A DNA stretch of 64,000 nt from Ruminococcus sp. UBA4275 (GCA_002395085.1 DGVV01000081.1:32694-96693), one strand, 5' to 3'; positions 42,897 through 52,899 are shown, numbered from the stretch's first letter. Program-made: numbers and translations. The notes: generated by a model not told the origin, from the sequence alone.

Positions 42897-43651
42897 TGAT
42901 ACATTTTGTCGGAGCGGGCTGCGGTGCTGCTGACCTCATTACAGTACGCGGTCAACGGCTCATCGAACAAGCTGATGTCATCATCTATGCAGGATCACTT
43001 GTGAATCCGGAACTTTTACAATCCGCAAAACAAAGATGCAAAATCTATAACAGCGCAGAAATGACTCTGGATGAAGTCATTGCAGTCATGCAAAATGCAG
43101 AATCTGCTGATAAAACAACAGTCAGACTTCATACAGGCGATCCGAGCATATACGGTGCAGTCCGCGAGCAGATGGATCGTCTGGATGCATTGGGCATTCC
43201 GTATGACGTCTGTCCGGGCGTCAGTTCTTTCTGCGGTGCGGCAGCTGCGCTGCGTGCAGAATACACGCTGCCGGAAGTTTCCCAGACCGTCATTCTCACG
43301 CGGCTTGCCGGCAGAACACCGGTACCGGAATCCGAACAAATCCCGCTTCTGGCAGCACATCATGCAACTATGGTCATCTTTCTCAGTGCAGGTATGCTGG
43401 AGATGCTTTCTGCGCAGTTAATTGAAGGCGGATACCGTCCCGAAACCCCTGCTGCAATCGTATATAAGGCGAGCTGGCAGGACGAAATAATCTGCCGATG
43501 CACAGTTGAAACACTCGCAGAAACCGCGCAGATAAATGGAATCCGAAAGACTGCCCTGATCACGGTCGGTGATTTTCTCGGCAGCAGCCATGCTCTTTCC
43601 AAACTGTATGATCCAGCCTTTGAAACCGAATTCCGGAAGGCAAAAAGATGA
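42896..43651 (+). CDS. cbiF: cobalt-precorrin-4 C11-methyltransferase CbiF
   Basis: 251 residues, SAM-dependent tetrapyrrole methylase. FVGAGCGAADLITVRG at the start, the product-binding TGDPSIYGAVREQ near 80, and VCPGVSSFCGAAAAL near 103. The start codon shares one base with the cbiD stop (TAATG). Confidence 0.95.
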   Translation: MIHFVGAGCGAADLITVRGQRLIEQADVIIYAGSLVNPELLQSAKQRCKIYNSAEMTLDEVIAVMQNAESADKTTVRLHTGDPSIYGAVREQMDRLDALGIPYDVCPGVSSFCGAAAALRAEYTLPEVSQTVILTRLAGRTPVPESEQIPLLAAHHATMVIFLSAGMLEMLSAQLIEGGYRPETPAAIVYKASWQDEIICRCTVETLAETAQINGIRKTALITVGDFLGSSHALSKLYDPAFETEFRKAKR

Positions 43652-44685
43652 AACACATTGCTATTTTCAGCCTGACGGAGCAGGGCAGAAATCGTTCTCA
43701 AATCATTGCAGATGCGCTCCCGGAATGGAATGTGCAGCGTTACTGTTTTGCAAAGCATTGTGATGAAAATGCTGAACCCTTCTCAGATCTGGCAGCGCTG
43801 ACTGCCGCTGCTTTTTCCAGATTTGATGCACTTATTTTTGTCTCTGCCTGCGGAATTGCAGTCAGGATGATCGCACCGTATCTGCGTTCTAAACTCACAG
43901 ACCCTGCTGTTCTGGCTGCGGATGATGCAGGACATTTTGTGATCCCGCTGCTTTCGGGACACGTCGGCGGCGCAAATGCACTGGCTCAAAAGATCGGAGA
44001 AACGACCGGTTCAGTTCCCGTCATCACAACCGCAACAGACGCAGGTGCGAAGTTTTCGCCGGATACATTCGCATCAGCCAACCATTTGATTCTTGATAAT
44101 CCGAAAGCTGCAAAGGAAATTGCCGCTGCGGTTCTGGACGGTGAACGGATCGGTTTCCGGAGCGCATATCCCCATTCAGCACTTCCTGCCCCGCTGACGG
44201 AATCCGGAACACCGCGCTGCGGGATTCTTGTCAGTCCAGCCCCGAATGCAGCTCCGTTTCCGGTCACACTGAAACTGATTCCCCAAAATCTGGTCATTGG
44301 AATCGGATGCAAAAAAGGGACATCCGCAGAACAAATCACTGAAACCGTGCAATCATTCCTGAACAAATTTCATCTGGATTTCAGACGCATCTGTGCTGTT
44401 TCCAGCATTGATCTGAAAGAAAACGAAACCGGTTTGCTGCAATTCTGCGAGCAGTACAATCTGCCGTTCATGGTTTATTCTGCAGCAGAACTCATGCAGG
44501 TTTCCGGCGATTTCACGTCTTCTGCGTTTGTAATGCATACAACCGGCGCAGACAATATTTGTGAACGCAGCGCTGTTCTTTGCAGCGGCGGAAAACTGGT
44601 CGTACAAAAATATGCAAAAAACGGCGTAACCTCTGCGCTTGCCGAGAAAAAATTGATGCTTGATTTTGAAAGGACAATCTTATGA
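43648..44685 (+). CDS. cbiG: cobalt-precorrin-5A hydrolase CbiG
   Basis: 345 residues. Opens the delta-lactone of cobalt-precorrin-5A with release of acetaldehyde, again specific to the anaerobic route. LIFVSACGIAVRMIAPYL and VIPLLSGHVGGANALA define the N-terminal domain; GIGCKKGTSAEQI opens the C-terminal one. ATGA overlap with cbiF. Confidence 0.95.
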   Translation: MKHIAIFSLTEQGRNRSQIIADALPEWNVQRYCFAKHCDENAEPFSDLAALTAAAFSRFDALIFVSACGIAVRMIAPYLRSKLTDPAVLAADDAGHFVIPLLSGHVGGANALAQKIGETTGSVPVITTATDAGAKFSPDTFASANHLILDNPKAAKEIAAAVLDGERIGFRSAYPHSALPAPLTESGTPRCGILVSPAPNAAPFPVTLKLIPQNLVIGIGCKKGTSAEQITETVQSFLNKFHLDFRRICAVSSIDLKENETGLLQFCEQYNLPFMVYSAAELMQVSGDFTSSAFVMHTTGADNICERSAVLCSGGKLVVQKYAKNGVTSALAEKKLMLDFERTIL

Positions 44686-45407
44686 TACTATATGTTGTCG
44701 GATTCGGCAGCGGCAGCCGCGGATGTATGACACTGGATGCGCAGCAGGCCATTACACAGAGTGATCTGATCATCGGCTACACGACATATACCAACATAAT
44801 ACAGCGATTTTTTCCTGACAAAACCTGTCTCTCTACGGGAATGCGGCAGGAAACAGAACGGGTCCGGATGGCTCTGGAAAAGGCACAGCGGCAAAATGTT
44901 GCGCTGGTTTGCAGCGGCGATCCGGAACTGTACGGCATGGCTGGTCTGGCTTATCAGCTTCAGACGGAGTATCCGGATACAGAAATCGAAGTGGTTGCCG
45001 GTGTTTCGGCTGCTTTCAGCGGCGGTGCGATTCTCGGCTCGCCCCTCACACATGATTTTGCTGTCATCAGTCTTTCTGATCTGCTCACGCCGGCTGACGT
45101 CATTGAGAAGCGGCTGCGCGGGGCTGCAATAGCAGATTTCGTGATTGTACTGTATAATCCGGCTTCTAAACACCGTCCGGATCATCTGAAACGCGCTTGC
45201 AGTGTGATCCTTGAGAACCGCTCACCGGAAACAGTCTGCGGCTATGTGCGCAATATCGGCAGGGAAGGTCAGTGCAGCCGGATTCTGTCGCTCGCTGAAT
45301 TGCGTAACACAAAATTGGATATGTTTACTACTGTTTTCATCGGAAATTCGGAAACCGTGGAAATCAGCGGAAAAATGGTCACCCCGCGAGGATACCGCTG
45401 TGTCTGA
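44682..45407 (+). CDS. cbiH: cobalt-precorrin-3 C17-methyltransferase CbiH
   Basis: 241-residue SAM-dependent methylase that contracts the ring. GFGSGSRGCMTLDAQQAI at the start, VCSGDPELYGMAGL near 78, LYNPASKHRPDHL near 150. Overlaps cbiG by four bases. Confidence 0.95.
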   Translation: MILYVVGFGSGSRGCMTLDAQQAITQSDLIIGYTTYTNIIQRFFPDKTCLSTGMRQETERVRMALEKAQRQNVALVCSGDPELYGMAGLAYQLQTEYPDTEIEVVAGVSAAFSGGAILGSPLTHDFAVISLSDLLTPADVIEKRLRGAAIADFVIVLYNPASKHRPDHLKRACSVILENRSPETVCGYVRNIGREGQCSRILSLAELRNTKLDMFTTVFIGNSETVEISGKMVTPRGYRCV

Positions 45408-46149
45408 CATTCTCATATTTGCCGGCACGACGGAAGGCAGACTTCTCGCTGAATTCTGCCTCAAGCACGGTATTCATGCCGATATTTCCGCTGCAACCGA
45501 TTACGGCGGAAGCCTGCTCCCTTCTGCAATGGCTGTCCGCACCGGCAGACTGGACGCTGAAGGCATTACAACGCTGCTGCGCCAAAAACGGTATACTGCT
45601 GTCGTTGATGCAACGCATCCCTATGCGGTGGATGTGACCCGCAACATCCGCATTGCGTGCGAAACGGTACATACACCGTATCATCGTTTGCTGCGCGATG
45701 CAGAACCTGTTGTGGGAGAAGCGGTCACGGATATACAGCAGATGACTGCACTGCTGAATCAGACAAACAGCATCGTACTCAGTACACTGGGCAGCAAATC
45801 CACCCGCGCACTGACAGAAGTCCGGAATTATTCTTCTCGGATCTGGCTGCGGATGCTTCCCTCGGAAGGTATCCGCGAAACCTGTACAGAACTTGGATTC
45901 AGGGAAGATCATCTGATTTTGCAGCGCGGACCGTTTGACACAGCACAAAACATTTCGCATATCCGGCAAAGCGGAGCAGAAATTCTGATAACGAAGGAAA
46001 GCGGAAAAGCAGGCGGTTATCCGGAAAAAACAGCAGCCGTCAACGCCTGCGGCATCCGGATGATTACCCTGTGCAGACCGCCTGAAACCGGCTGCACATT
46101 TGCTGAAATCGCAACGATGCTCTTACAGCTACAGGAGAACAGTTTATGA
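45400..46149 (+). CDS. cbiJ: cobalt-precorrin-6A reductase CbiJ/CobK
   Basis: 249 residues. NAD(P)H-dependent reduction of the C18-C19 double bond. ILIFAGTTEGRLLAEF at the start, VVDATHPYAVDVTRNI near residue 65, ITKESGKAGGYPEK near 205. The start is GTG at 45400, eight bases inside cbiH, after GAGG; the longer frame to 45211 lies within cbiH and is rejected. Confidence 0.93.
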   Translation: MSDILIFAGTTEGRLLAEFCLKHGIHADISAATDYGGSLLPSAMAVRTGRLDAEGITTLLRQKRYTAVVDATHPYAVDVTRNIRIACETVHTPYHRLLRDAEPVVGEAVTDIQQMTALLNQTNSIVLSTLGSKSTRALTEVRNYSSRIWLRMLPSEGIRETCTELGFREDHLILQRGPFDTAQNISHIRQSGAEILITKESGKAGGYPEKTAAVNACGIRMITLCRPPETGCTFAEIATMLLQLQENSL

Positions 46150-47354
46150 GGAAAGTCTATTTGGTCGGAACGGGAATCGGCGGTACGGCATCGCTTACAG
46201 CAGAAGCCGCAGAGGCAATCGCACAGGCTGATTGTTTACTCGGCGCTTCCCGGATGCTGGCGCCGTACGCAGACTGCGGAAAACCATGTATCTGCGCGTA
46301 TCAGGCACAGGAAATTACAGATTTTCTGCGAAATTCCAATGTGCAGACCGCTGCCGTTCTGCTGTCCGGTGACTGTGGTTTTTACAGCGGAGCAAAAAAT
46401 CTTTGTGCGGTGCTTCCGCCGGAATTTGACGTTACTGTTCTGCCGGGCATCTCATCAATTGCGGCTTTTTGTGCGCGAATCCAACAATCCTACGAACAGA
46501 TCCATATAATATCGCTGCACGGTATTTCAGCGAATATTGCAATACCCGTCAAGATGCACCCTGCCTGTTTCTTTCTGCTTGGCGGAAAGGTATCTGCCGC
46601 GGATATTTGTAAAAGGCTCTGCTCATATCAGATGCCCGATACGGAAATCTGGATCGGTGAAAATCTCGGTTATCCGAACGAACGTATTTTGCACGGCAAA
46701 GCTTCAGACCTGACTGAAACGGTCACGGAACAGCTTTCCGTCATGCTTACGGTGAATCCGCAGGCGCTCACCTATCGGCCTGCCGCCATTCCGGATGATT
46801 CTTTCCTGCGCAGTAAAATCCCGATGACAAAAGCCGAAGTACGCTGCAATACAGTCGCTGCACTGAAAATACCGCATAATGCAGTTTGCTGGGATATTGG
46901 CTGCGGAACTGGATCTGTTTCCGTAGAAATGGCATATTGCTGCCCCGAAGGCACAGTTTATGCCTACGACAAGAATCCGGGTGCAGTTTTATTGACACGC
47001 GAAAATGCAAGACAATTCGGCTGTGACAATATCTGCGCTGCCGAGGGCATTTGTCCGGAGTGTTTACAGAACGCCCCGACACCCGACTGCGTCATGATCG
47101 GGGGCAGCGCAGGCAAACTGCTCCCTATTTTTAAAATCATCCGTGAGAGAAATCCGCTCGCATCTGTTGCGGTAACAGCAGTTTCTCTCGAAACAATTGC
47201 ACAGGCAGCAGATGCATTTGCACAATACGGCGGCATATACAGCATCACACAAATTGCTGTCACCAGAACCAGGAAAATCGGGACGCACACGATGCTGGAG
47301 GCACAGAATCCGGTCTTCCTGATTGCGGGGCAACTCTCATGCGCCGCATCATGA
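46146..47354 (+). CDS. cbiET: fused cobalt-precorrin-7 methyltransferase/decarboxylase CbiE-CbiT
   Basis: 402 residues joining two enzymes. Residues 1-195 are CbiE, a C5-methylase of the tetrapyrrole family (VYLVGTGIGGTASLTAEA, LLSGDCGFYSGA, LPGISSIAAF). Residues 205-402 are CbiT, the C15-methylase and decarboxylase with a Rossmann SAM motif CWDIGCGTGSVSVEMA. Equivalent to CobL. ATGA overlap with cbiJ. Confidence 0.95.
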   Translation: MRKVYLVGTGIGGTASLTAEAAEAIAQADCLLGASRMLAPYADCGKPCICAYQAQEITDFLRNSNVQTAAVLLSGDCGFYSGAKNLCAVLPPEFDVTVLPGISSIAAFCARIQQSYEQIHIISLHGISANIAIPVKMHPACFFLLGGKVSAADICKRLCSYQMPDTEIWIGENLGYPNERILHGKASDLTETVTEQLSVMLTVNPQALTYRPAAIPDDSFLRSKIPMTKAEVRCNTVAALKIPHNAVCWDIGCGTGSVSVEMAYCCPEGTVYAYDKNPGAVLLTRENARQFGCDNICAAEGICPECLQNAPTPDCVMIGGSAGKLLPIFKIIRERNPLASVAVTAVSLETIAQAADAFAQYGGIYSITQIAVTRTRKIGTHTMLEAQNPVFLIAGQLSCAAS

Positions 47355-48694
47355 TTGCAGGCACAGGCAGCGGCTGCGGCAAAACAACCGTCACCTGTGC
47401 GCTGCTGGCAGCCTTCTCACAAAACGGCATCCGCGCGGCTGCGTTCAAATGCGGGCCGGACTACATTGACCCGATGTTTCATCGGGAAATCCTCGGAACA
47501 CCGTCGCATAATTTAGACGGCTTTTTCTGCGATACGGATACACTATGCTATTTGCTGAATCATGGTGCAAATCATACAGATCTCGCTGTCATCGAAGGTG
47601 TCATGGGATTCTACGACGGCGGCAGCGGGTCGGCATATCAACTTTCACAGCGCACGGAAACAGCAGTCATAGCCGTGATCGACTGCAAAGGAATGCAGGA
47701 TTCCATCGGCGCGGTGATGCTCGGTTTTCTACGCTATCGCACGCCAAACCGCATCATCGGTTTTATATTCAATCGGCTTCCTGAACGGCTTGTTCCATTT
47801 GCACAGGAACTTTGCAGAACCCTTAAAACCGGTTACTTCGGTTTTCTTCCGCCGCAGAAGGAGATGCTGGAAAGCAGGCATCTTGGTTTGGTTACGGCAG
47901 ATGAAATACCGGATCTGAAAGCAAAAATGCGTTCATTGGGCGAACTTGCATCGAAAACACTTTGCCTGGAAAGCCTGCTGGCATTACCGGATCTTCCGCT
48001 TCCGGCATACATCCCGCCCGAAATCCCGCATCTTCCGAAAAAAACGCGGATTGCAGTTGCGAAAGACCGCGCATTTTGCTTTTTGTATGATGAAAACATC
48101 CGTCTGCTGGAACAGATCGGCTGTGACATCAGATTCTTTTCACCTATAACCGACGTCCGCATTCCGGAGGCGGACGGACTGTTGCTGTGCGGCGGTTATC
48201 CGGAACTCTATGCAGAACAGCTATCGAATAATTCTGCGATGCTTACCAGTATCCGGAATGCTGTTTTCAGTGGAATGCCGACCATCGCGGAATGCGGCGG
48301 ATTTTTGTATCTCCATACGGAACTGCAAACCAAAGACGGCAGCTGCTATCCAATGGTCAATATCATATCCGGCAGTGCATTCCCGACCGAACGGTTACAG
48401 CGCTTCGGTTATATCACAATGACAGCAAAAAATGATTCCATGATCTGTGATGCCGGTCAGAAAATCCGCGCACATGAATTTCATTACTGGGACAGCACGG
48501 TCTGCGGAAACAGCTTTCAGGCGGAGAAAACCGACGGCAGAATCTGGAATTGCTGTCACACATCTGCCAGTCTTTATGCAGGATTTCCGCATCTATATTT
48601 TTATCAGGATACAAGCATGGCAGTCCGGTTTGCACAGGCTGCTTTGCAATACGGAGAACAATATGAATCGCATTCAACAGATCCTTCCGCCTGA
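47339..48694 (+). CDS. cbiA: cobyrinate a,c-diamide synthase CbiA
   Basis: 451 residues. ATP-dependent amidation of the a and c carboxylates with glutamine. P-loop AGTGSGCGKTTVTCALL, then CGPDYIDPMFH; the glutaminase domain carries the Cys nucleophile in AECGGFLYL near 320. It starts 16 bases inside cbiET, the second largest overlap of the operon. Confidence 0.95.
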   Translation: MRRIMIAGTGSGCGKTTVTCALLAAFSQNGIRAAAFKCGPDYIDPMFHREILGTPSHNLDGFFCDTDTLCYLLNHGANHTDLAVIEGVMGFYDGGSGSAYQLSQRTETAVIAVIDCKGMQDSIGAVMLGFLRYRTPNRIIGFIFNRLPERLVPFAQELCRTLKTGYFGFLPPQKEMLESRHLGLVTADEIPDLKAKMRSLGELASKTLCLESLLALPDLPLPAYIPPEIPHLPKKTRIAVAKDRAFCFLYDENIRLLEQIGCDIRFFSPITDVRIPEADGLLLCGGYPELYAEQLSNNSAMLTSIRNAVFSGMPTIAECGGFLYLHTELQTKDGSCYPMVNIISGSAFPTERLQRFGYITMTAKNDSMICDAGQKIRAHEFHYWDSTVCGNSFQAEKTDGRIWNCCHTSASLYAGFPHLYFYQDTSMAVRFAQAALQYGEQYESHSTDPSA

Positions 48695-49712
48695 TGCAGC
48701 CGCATTTGCCGCTGCACAGGAGAGATGGGACAGCATTGCAAAACCGCTTGGCAGTTTTGGTCTGCTGGAAACCATGATTTCCAAAATCGCTGCTGTACAG
48801 GGTACGCCGGATGTTGCAATAGACCGCAGAACTGCTGTAATTTTCTGCGCGGACCACGGCATTGTAGAGGAGGGCGTCACACAGTGCGGCAGCGATGTCA
48901 CTGCGATCTGTGCAGCCGAAATCGCAGCAGGCAAATCCAATGTCAACGCAGTTGCAGCATCCTGCCGCGCCGATACGATTGCCGTCAATATCGGCATTGC
49001 CTCTCCTGTAGAATCCCCCGCCCTTTTAGACCGCAAAATTGCAGACGGTACGGCAAATTTCACAAAGTTCCCTGCCATGACTGCGGAACAGGTGCAGCAA
49101 GCGGTCTGCACAGGTATGGATCTTGTGCGTGATCTCCGGGCAAGCGGCACACAAATTGTTTTATCCGGAGAAATGGGCATCGGAAATACAACCGCAGCGG
49201 CAGCGATTGCCTCAGTATTGCTTCAGCTCCCGCCGGAAACCGTGACAGGAAAAGGTTCGGGACTCAGCACGGAAGGGTTACATCGTAAAATTGAGACAGT
49301 ACGGCGCGGAATTGCATTGCACAAACCAGACGCCGCCCGTCCGATGCATTTGCTGCAAACACTCGGCGGACTGGAAATTGCCGGAATGACAGGTTTATTT
49401 CTCGGTGGTGCATATTACCGCATACCGGTTGTGATTGACGGCGTAATCGCCGCAGCCGCAGCCGCAATTGCCTGTCAGATGCAGCCGCTGTGCGCAGAAT
49501 ACCTGCTTGCCAGCCATTGTTCACAAGAACCGGCTGCGAAAGGCCTGCTGGATTTGATGCATTTGCAGCCGGTCATTCACGCCGGACTGCGTCTCGGCGA
49601 GGGAACAGGAGCGCTGCTGCTGCTGCCGTTATTGGACGGCGCACTCGCCCTCTACCGCAATGCACATCACTTTGATGATGTTAGGATCGAAAGGTACACG
49701 AAACAGCTATGA
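48663..49712 (+). CDS. cobT: nicotinate-nucleotide-dimethylbenzimidazole phosphoribosyltransferase CobT
   Basis: 349 residues. Makes alpha-ribazole phosphate, or the analogue from another base, for the lower ligand. WDSIAKPLGSFGLLE at the start, CADHGIVEEGVTQ near residue 60, and the catalytic Glu in GLRLGEGTGALL near the C-terminus. It starts 32 bases inside cbiA; an upstream in-frame ATG lies deep within that gene and is rejected. Confidence 0.95.
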   Translation: MNRIQQILPPDAAAFAAAQERWDSIAKPLGSFGLLETMISKIAAVQGTPDVAIDRRTAVIFCADHGIVEEGVTQCGSDVTAICAAEIAAGKSNVNAVAASCRADTIAVNIGIASPVESPALLDRKIADGTANFTKFPAMTAEQVQQAVCTGMDLVRDLRASGTQIVLSGEMGIGNTTAAAAIASVLLQLPPETVTGKGSGLSTEGLHRKIETVRRGIALHKPDAARPMHLLQTLGGLEIAGMTGLFLGGAYYRIPVVIDGVIAAAAAAIACQMQPLCAEYLLASHCSQEPAAKGLLDLMHLQPVIHAGLRLGEGTGALLLLPLLDGALALYRNAHHFDDVRIERYTKQL

Positions 49713-50227
49713 CCATACTAATCACAGGCGGATCAAAATGCGGTAAATCACGGTTTGCAGAATCGCTGATGGCAGATTATAGCGGAACAAAAATCTATCT
49801 CGCCACCATGCAGCCATTTGGAGAAGAAGCACACAAAATCATTGCCAGTCACCGGAAAATGCGCGCAGATAAGGGATTTCTCACAGTGGAATGTCAAACA
49901 CAGCTTCATACAATCAGTCTCCCGCCGAAGGCAGCAGTTCTGCTGGAGGACATTGGCAATCTCGTCGCAAATGAGATGTTCGGGCAGGAGGAAATAACTG
50001 ACTGTACCGAAACGGTTTTACGAGGCATCCGGCATCTGCAAAACGTTTCGCCTCTGCTGATTCTTGTCAGCAATCAGGTGTGCAGCGACGGCATTACCTA
50101 TGGAGAAGGCACAGCAGCATACATTCGTACCATCGGGAATGTGAACAGACAAATTGCAGCACAAGCCGATCAGGTTTACGAATGTGTTTACGGAATCCCG
50201 ATTTGTCTGAAAGGAGAATCTGTATGA
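49709..50227 (+). CDS. cobU: adenosylcobinamide kinase/guanylyltransferase CobU
   Basis: 172 residues. Phosphorylates adenosylcobinamide and then transfers GMP. P-loop ITGGSKCGKSRFAE; the guanylylated His lies in IASHRKMR near residue 50; LLEDIGNLVANEMF follows. ATGA overlap with cobT. A shorter relative lies two genes downstream. Confidence 0.95.
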   Translation: MTILITGGSKCGKSRFAESLMADYSGTKIYLATMQPFGEEAHKIIASHRKMRADKGFLTVECQTQLHTISLPPKAAVLLEDIGNLVANEMFGQEEITDCTETVLRGIRHLQNVSPLLILVSNQVCSDGITYGEGTAAYIRTIGNVNRQIAAQADQVYECVYGIPICLKGESV

Positions 50228-50994
50228 TTGCATCACTCATTTCAGCATTCCTGATGTATTCTCGCATCCCGATGCCACAGATTGCATGGCAGCCGGAAAA
50301 CCGCCGTTTTGCACTTGGCTGGTTTCCTGCGGTCGGCGCAGTTATCGGTATTTTGCTGCTGCTATGGCGTTTCATCTGCGATGCACTCAGGCTGAATCCG
50401 CTGCTGTTTGCAGGAGGTGCGGTCATTCTGCCGATTCTCATAACCGGCGGCATACACGCAGACGGCTTCTGCGATGTTACGGATGCGCGCGCTTCCTATG
50501 CAGAACGGGAAAAACGCCTGCAAATCATGGCAGACCCGCATATCGGTTCATTTGCAGTCATGCAAATCTGCCTGTATCTGATCCTGCAAACCGCCCTGTT
50601 TACGCAAATTTCAACATTGCGTCAAACACTGTTCGTCTCATTCGGATATATTCTTTCCCGTGCAGGAAGCGCGTTATCCGCAGTCACATTCAAAAATGCC
50701 AAACAAGAAGGTACGCTGCAAAGCTTCGTGAATCCATCGCATAAAACAGTAACATTATGCATGGTGACAATATGGGGATGCATCGCCGTCAGCGGGATGA
50801 TGGTCAGTGAATTACGGTCAGCCATTTGCGCAATTATCGTCACTGTGTGTATATGGCTTCACTATAAATCCGTCGCCTGCCGCGAATTCGGAGGCACAAC
50901 AGGAGATCTTTGCGGATGGTTTTTACAGCGCTGTGAGTTGGGGATACTTGCAGCTTCTGTATTGAGCAATGCAATTTTGGAGAGGTTCGTATGA
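50224..50994 (+). CDS. cobS: adenosylcobinamide-GDP ribazoletransferase CobS
   Basis: 256-residue membrane enzyme that joins the nucleotide loop to the corrin. Metal-binding GGIHADGFCDVTDA near residue 77 and CREFGGTTGDLCGW near 220, with five to six hydrophobic helices. Start at 50224 overlaps the cobU stop (ATGA); the upstream ATG at 50080 is inside cobU. Confidence 0.94.
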   Translation: MIASLISAFLMYSRIPMPQIAWQPENRRFALGWFPAVGAVIGILLLLWRFICDALRLNPLLFAGGAVILPILITGGIHADGFCDVTDARASYAEREKRLQIMADPHIGSFAVMQICLYLILQTALFTQISTLRQTLFVSFGYILSRAGSALSAVTFKNAKQEGTLQSFVNPSHKTVTLCMVTIWGCIAVSGMMVSELRSAICAIIVTVCIWLHYKSVACREFGGTTGDLCGWFLQRCELGILAASVLSNAILERFV

Positions 50995-51377
50995 TTCTGA
51001 TTACTGGCGGTGCATATCAGGGAAAAACATCGTATATACAATCAAAATGCGCAGAATCGCAATTTGTGGACGGCGCTGAATGTACATGGAATGAACTCCT
51101 GTACGCTGAGTGCATCATGCATTATCACAAGTTCATCCGCCGCATGATGAATACGGAAAAAGCTCCGGAAATCCTGACGGAAATACTGTGTGACAAGAAT
51201 CCAAACTGCATTATACTGCTGGATGAAATCGGCAGCGGCATCATCCCGATGGATCAATCAGAACGGGAATGGCGGGAAAGTACAGGGCGATGCGGCTGCA
51301 TTCTGGCAGCGCACGCAGATACGGTCATACGATTGGTGTGCGGCATCCCCTATGCACTCAAGGGGGAATTGCTGTGA
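50991..51377 (+). CDS. short CobU-like protein lacking the catalytic histidine
   Basis: 128 residues. Related to CobU in its ends: the P-loop ITGGAYQGKTSYIQ at the start, a Walker-B-like ILLDEIGSGIIPM, and the terminal VCGIPYALKGE that mirrors CobU (VYGIPICLKGE). The middle differs: the HRxxR segment bearing the guanylylated His of CobU is absent and the protein is 44 residues shorter. It may act as an accessory or kinase-only subunit. ATGA overlaps at both ends keep it in the operon. Confidence 0.85.
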   Translation: MILITGGAYQGKTSYIQSKCAESQFVDGAECTWNELLYAECIMHYHKFIRRMMNTEKAPEILTEILCDKNPNCIILLDEIGSGIIPMDQSEREWRESTGRCGCILAAHADTVIRLVCGIPYALKGELL

Positions 51378-51934
51378 AACTGCTGCTGATACGGCACGGA
51401 TTCACTGCCGGAAACCTTGAAAAACGCTACATCGGCAGGACAGATGAACCTCTTTGTGACGAGGGAAAAGCGGCGCTTTCCTCTCTGACTTACCCGGAAT
51501 GCGAAGTTCTGATTGTAAGCCCGATGCAGCGCTGCATTCAGACAGCTTCCTTGTTATTTCCACATCAGAAAGCACATATCTGTGACGATTTTCGTGAATG
51601 TGATTTTGGAGCGTTTGAGGGAAAGAATTATCAGGAACTCAACGGAAATCCTGCTTATCAGAAATGGATTGACAGCGGAGGAACAAATTCGTTTCCGTCC
51701 GGAGAATCTCCCATGCAGTTCCGTTCTCGCTGCTGCACAGCTTTTATGCAGATGATGCAGCAGTTTTCATCCGCAGAGTCCGCTGCGATGGTGATACACG
51801 GCGGCACAATCATGTCCATTCTATCGGAATTTGCAAAACCACACCGCGAATATTATGACTGGCTGACAGAAAACGGTCATGGCTGGTTCTGTGATTTTCA
51901 CAGCAATATCATTACAATTTTGGAGAAGAAATGA
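51374..51934 (+). CDS. cobC: histidine phosphatase, alpha-ribazole phosphatase type
   Basis: 186 residues. Phosphoglycerate-mutase fold; in this setting expected to dephosphorylate alpha-ribazole 5'-phosphate or adenosylcobalamin 5'-phosphate. Catalytic LLIRHGFTAGN at the N-terminus, DFRECDFGAFEGK near 75 and VIHGGTIMS near 140. GTG start overlapping the previous stop (GTGA). Confidence 0.92.
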   Translation: MKLLLIRHGFTAGNLEKRYIGRTDEPLCDEGKAALSSLTYPECEVLIVSPMQRCIQTASLLFPHQKAHICDDFRECDFGAFEGKNYQELNGNPAYQKWIDSGGTNSFPSGESPMQFRSRCCTAFMQMMQQFSSAESAAMVIHGGTIMSILSEFAKPHREYYDWLTENGHGWFCDFHSNIITILEKK

Positions 51935-52899
51935 AACCAATATGTTACACGATTCCCCTGCTGATCGGCTTCCTGCTGGACGTCTGTATCGGAGACCCGC
52001 ATCAGATGCCGCATCCTGTTCGGCTGATCGGTTCGCTCATCAGTAAAATGGAACTGTTCATTCGCAGGCACTTTCAGAATCTGCGCTTTGGCGGGATGCT
52101 GCTTGGCATGACCGTTACCGCGGCAAGCACAGTATCCGCAGCATTGATCGTATATATATGTTATCGTATTAACGTACTTTTCGGTATAATCACAGAAAGC
52201 ATTCTGATCTGTTACATGATTGCTGCACGCAGTTTGCGGGATGAGAGTATGAAAGTCTGTACAGCGGCAGAATCCGGAGATACGGAAGGTGCGCGCAAAG
52301 CCGTCTCCATGATTGTGGGACGGGATACAAATGTCCTCGACAGAGACGGAATCGTCCGTGCAGCAGTTGAAACAGTCGCAGAAAACACATCAGACGGGGT
52401 AACCGCGCCTTTGTTCTATATTGCGCTTTTTGGAGCAGCAGGCGGTTTCTTTTATAAATCGGTAAATACGATGGATTCCATGATTGGTTACCGGAATGAA
52501 AAGTACGCAGATCTCGGCAGATTTGCCGCAAAACTGGATGATTTTCTGAACTTCATCCCCTCCCGCCTGACCGCACTTCTGATGATTGCAGCGTGTCCGC
52601 TGCTGCACCTTGATGCAGAAAACGCATACCGGATCTGGCATCGTGACCGCCGGAAACATGACAGTCCCAACTCAGCACAGACGGAATCTGCGTGTGCGGG
52701 GGCGCTGCACCTGCGGCTGGCTGGCGATGCGCAATACTTCGGAGAAATTCACCGTAAACCGTTCATTGGAGACAATGACCGCCCGATAGAACCGGCAGAC
52801 ATCCGCCGTGCAAACCGTCTCATGTATGCTGCATCTTTACTCATGCTGCTCTTATGCTCTTTCATGCGCTTTCTGCTGATCGGAGGTCTTTGCCGATGA
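51931..52899 (+). CDS. cbiB: adenosylcobinamide-phosphate synthase CbiB
   Basis: 322-residue membrane protein that attaches aminopropanol phosphate to adenosylcobyric acid. LLDVCIGDPHQMPHPVRLIG near the start, RDTNVLDRDGIVRAAVET near 130, ENTSDGVTAPLFY and NTMDSMIGYRNEKY follow. ATGA overlap with cobC. Confidence 0.95.
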   Translation: MKPICYTIPLLIGFLLDVCIGDPHQMPHPVRLIGSLISKMELFIRRHFQNLRFGGMLLGMTVTAASTVSAALIVYICYRINVLFGIITESILICYMIAARSLRDESMKVCTAAESGDTEGARKAVSMIVGRDTNVLDRDGIVRAAVETVAENTSDGVTAPLFYIALFGAAGGFFYKSVNTMDSMIGYRNEKYADLGRFAAKLDDFLNFIPSRLTALLMIAACPLLHLDAENAYRIWHRDRRKHDSPNSAQTESACAGALHLRLAGDAQYFGEIHRKPFIGDNDRPIEPADIRRANRLMYAASLLMLLLCSFMRFLLIGGLCR

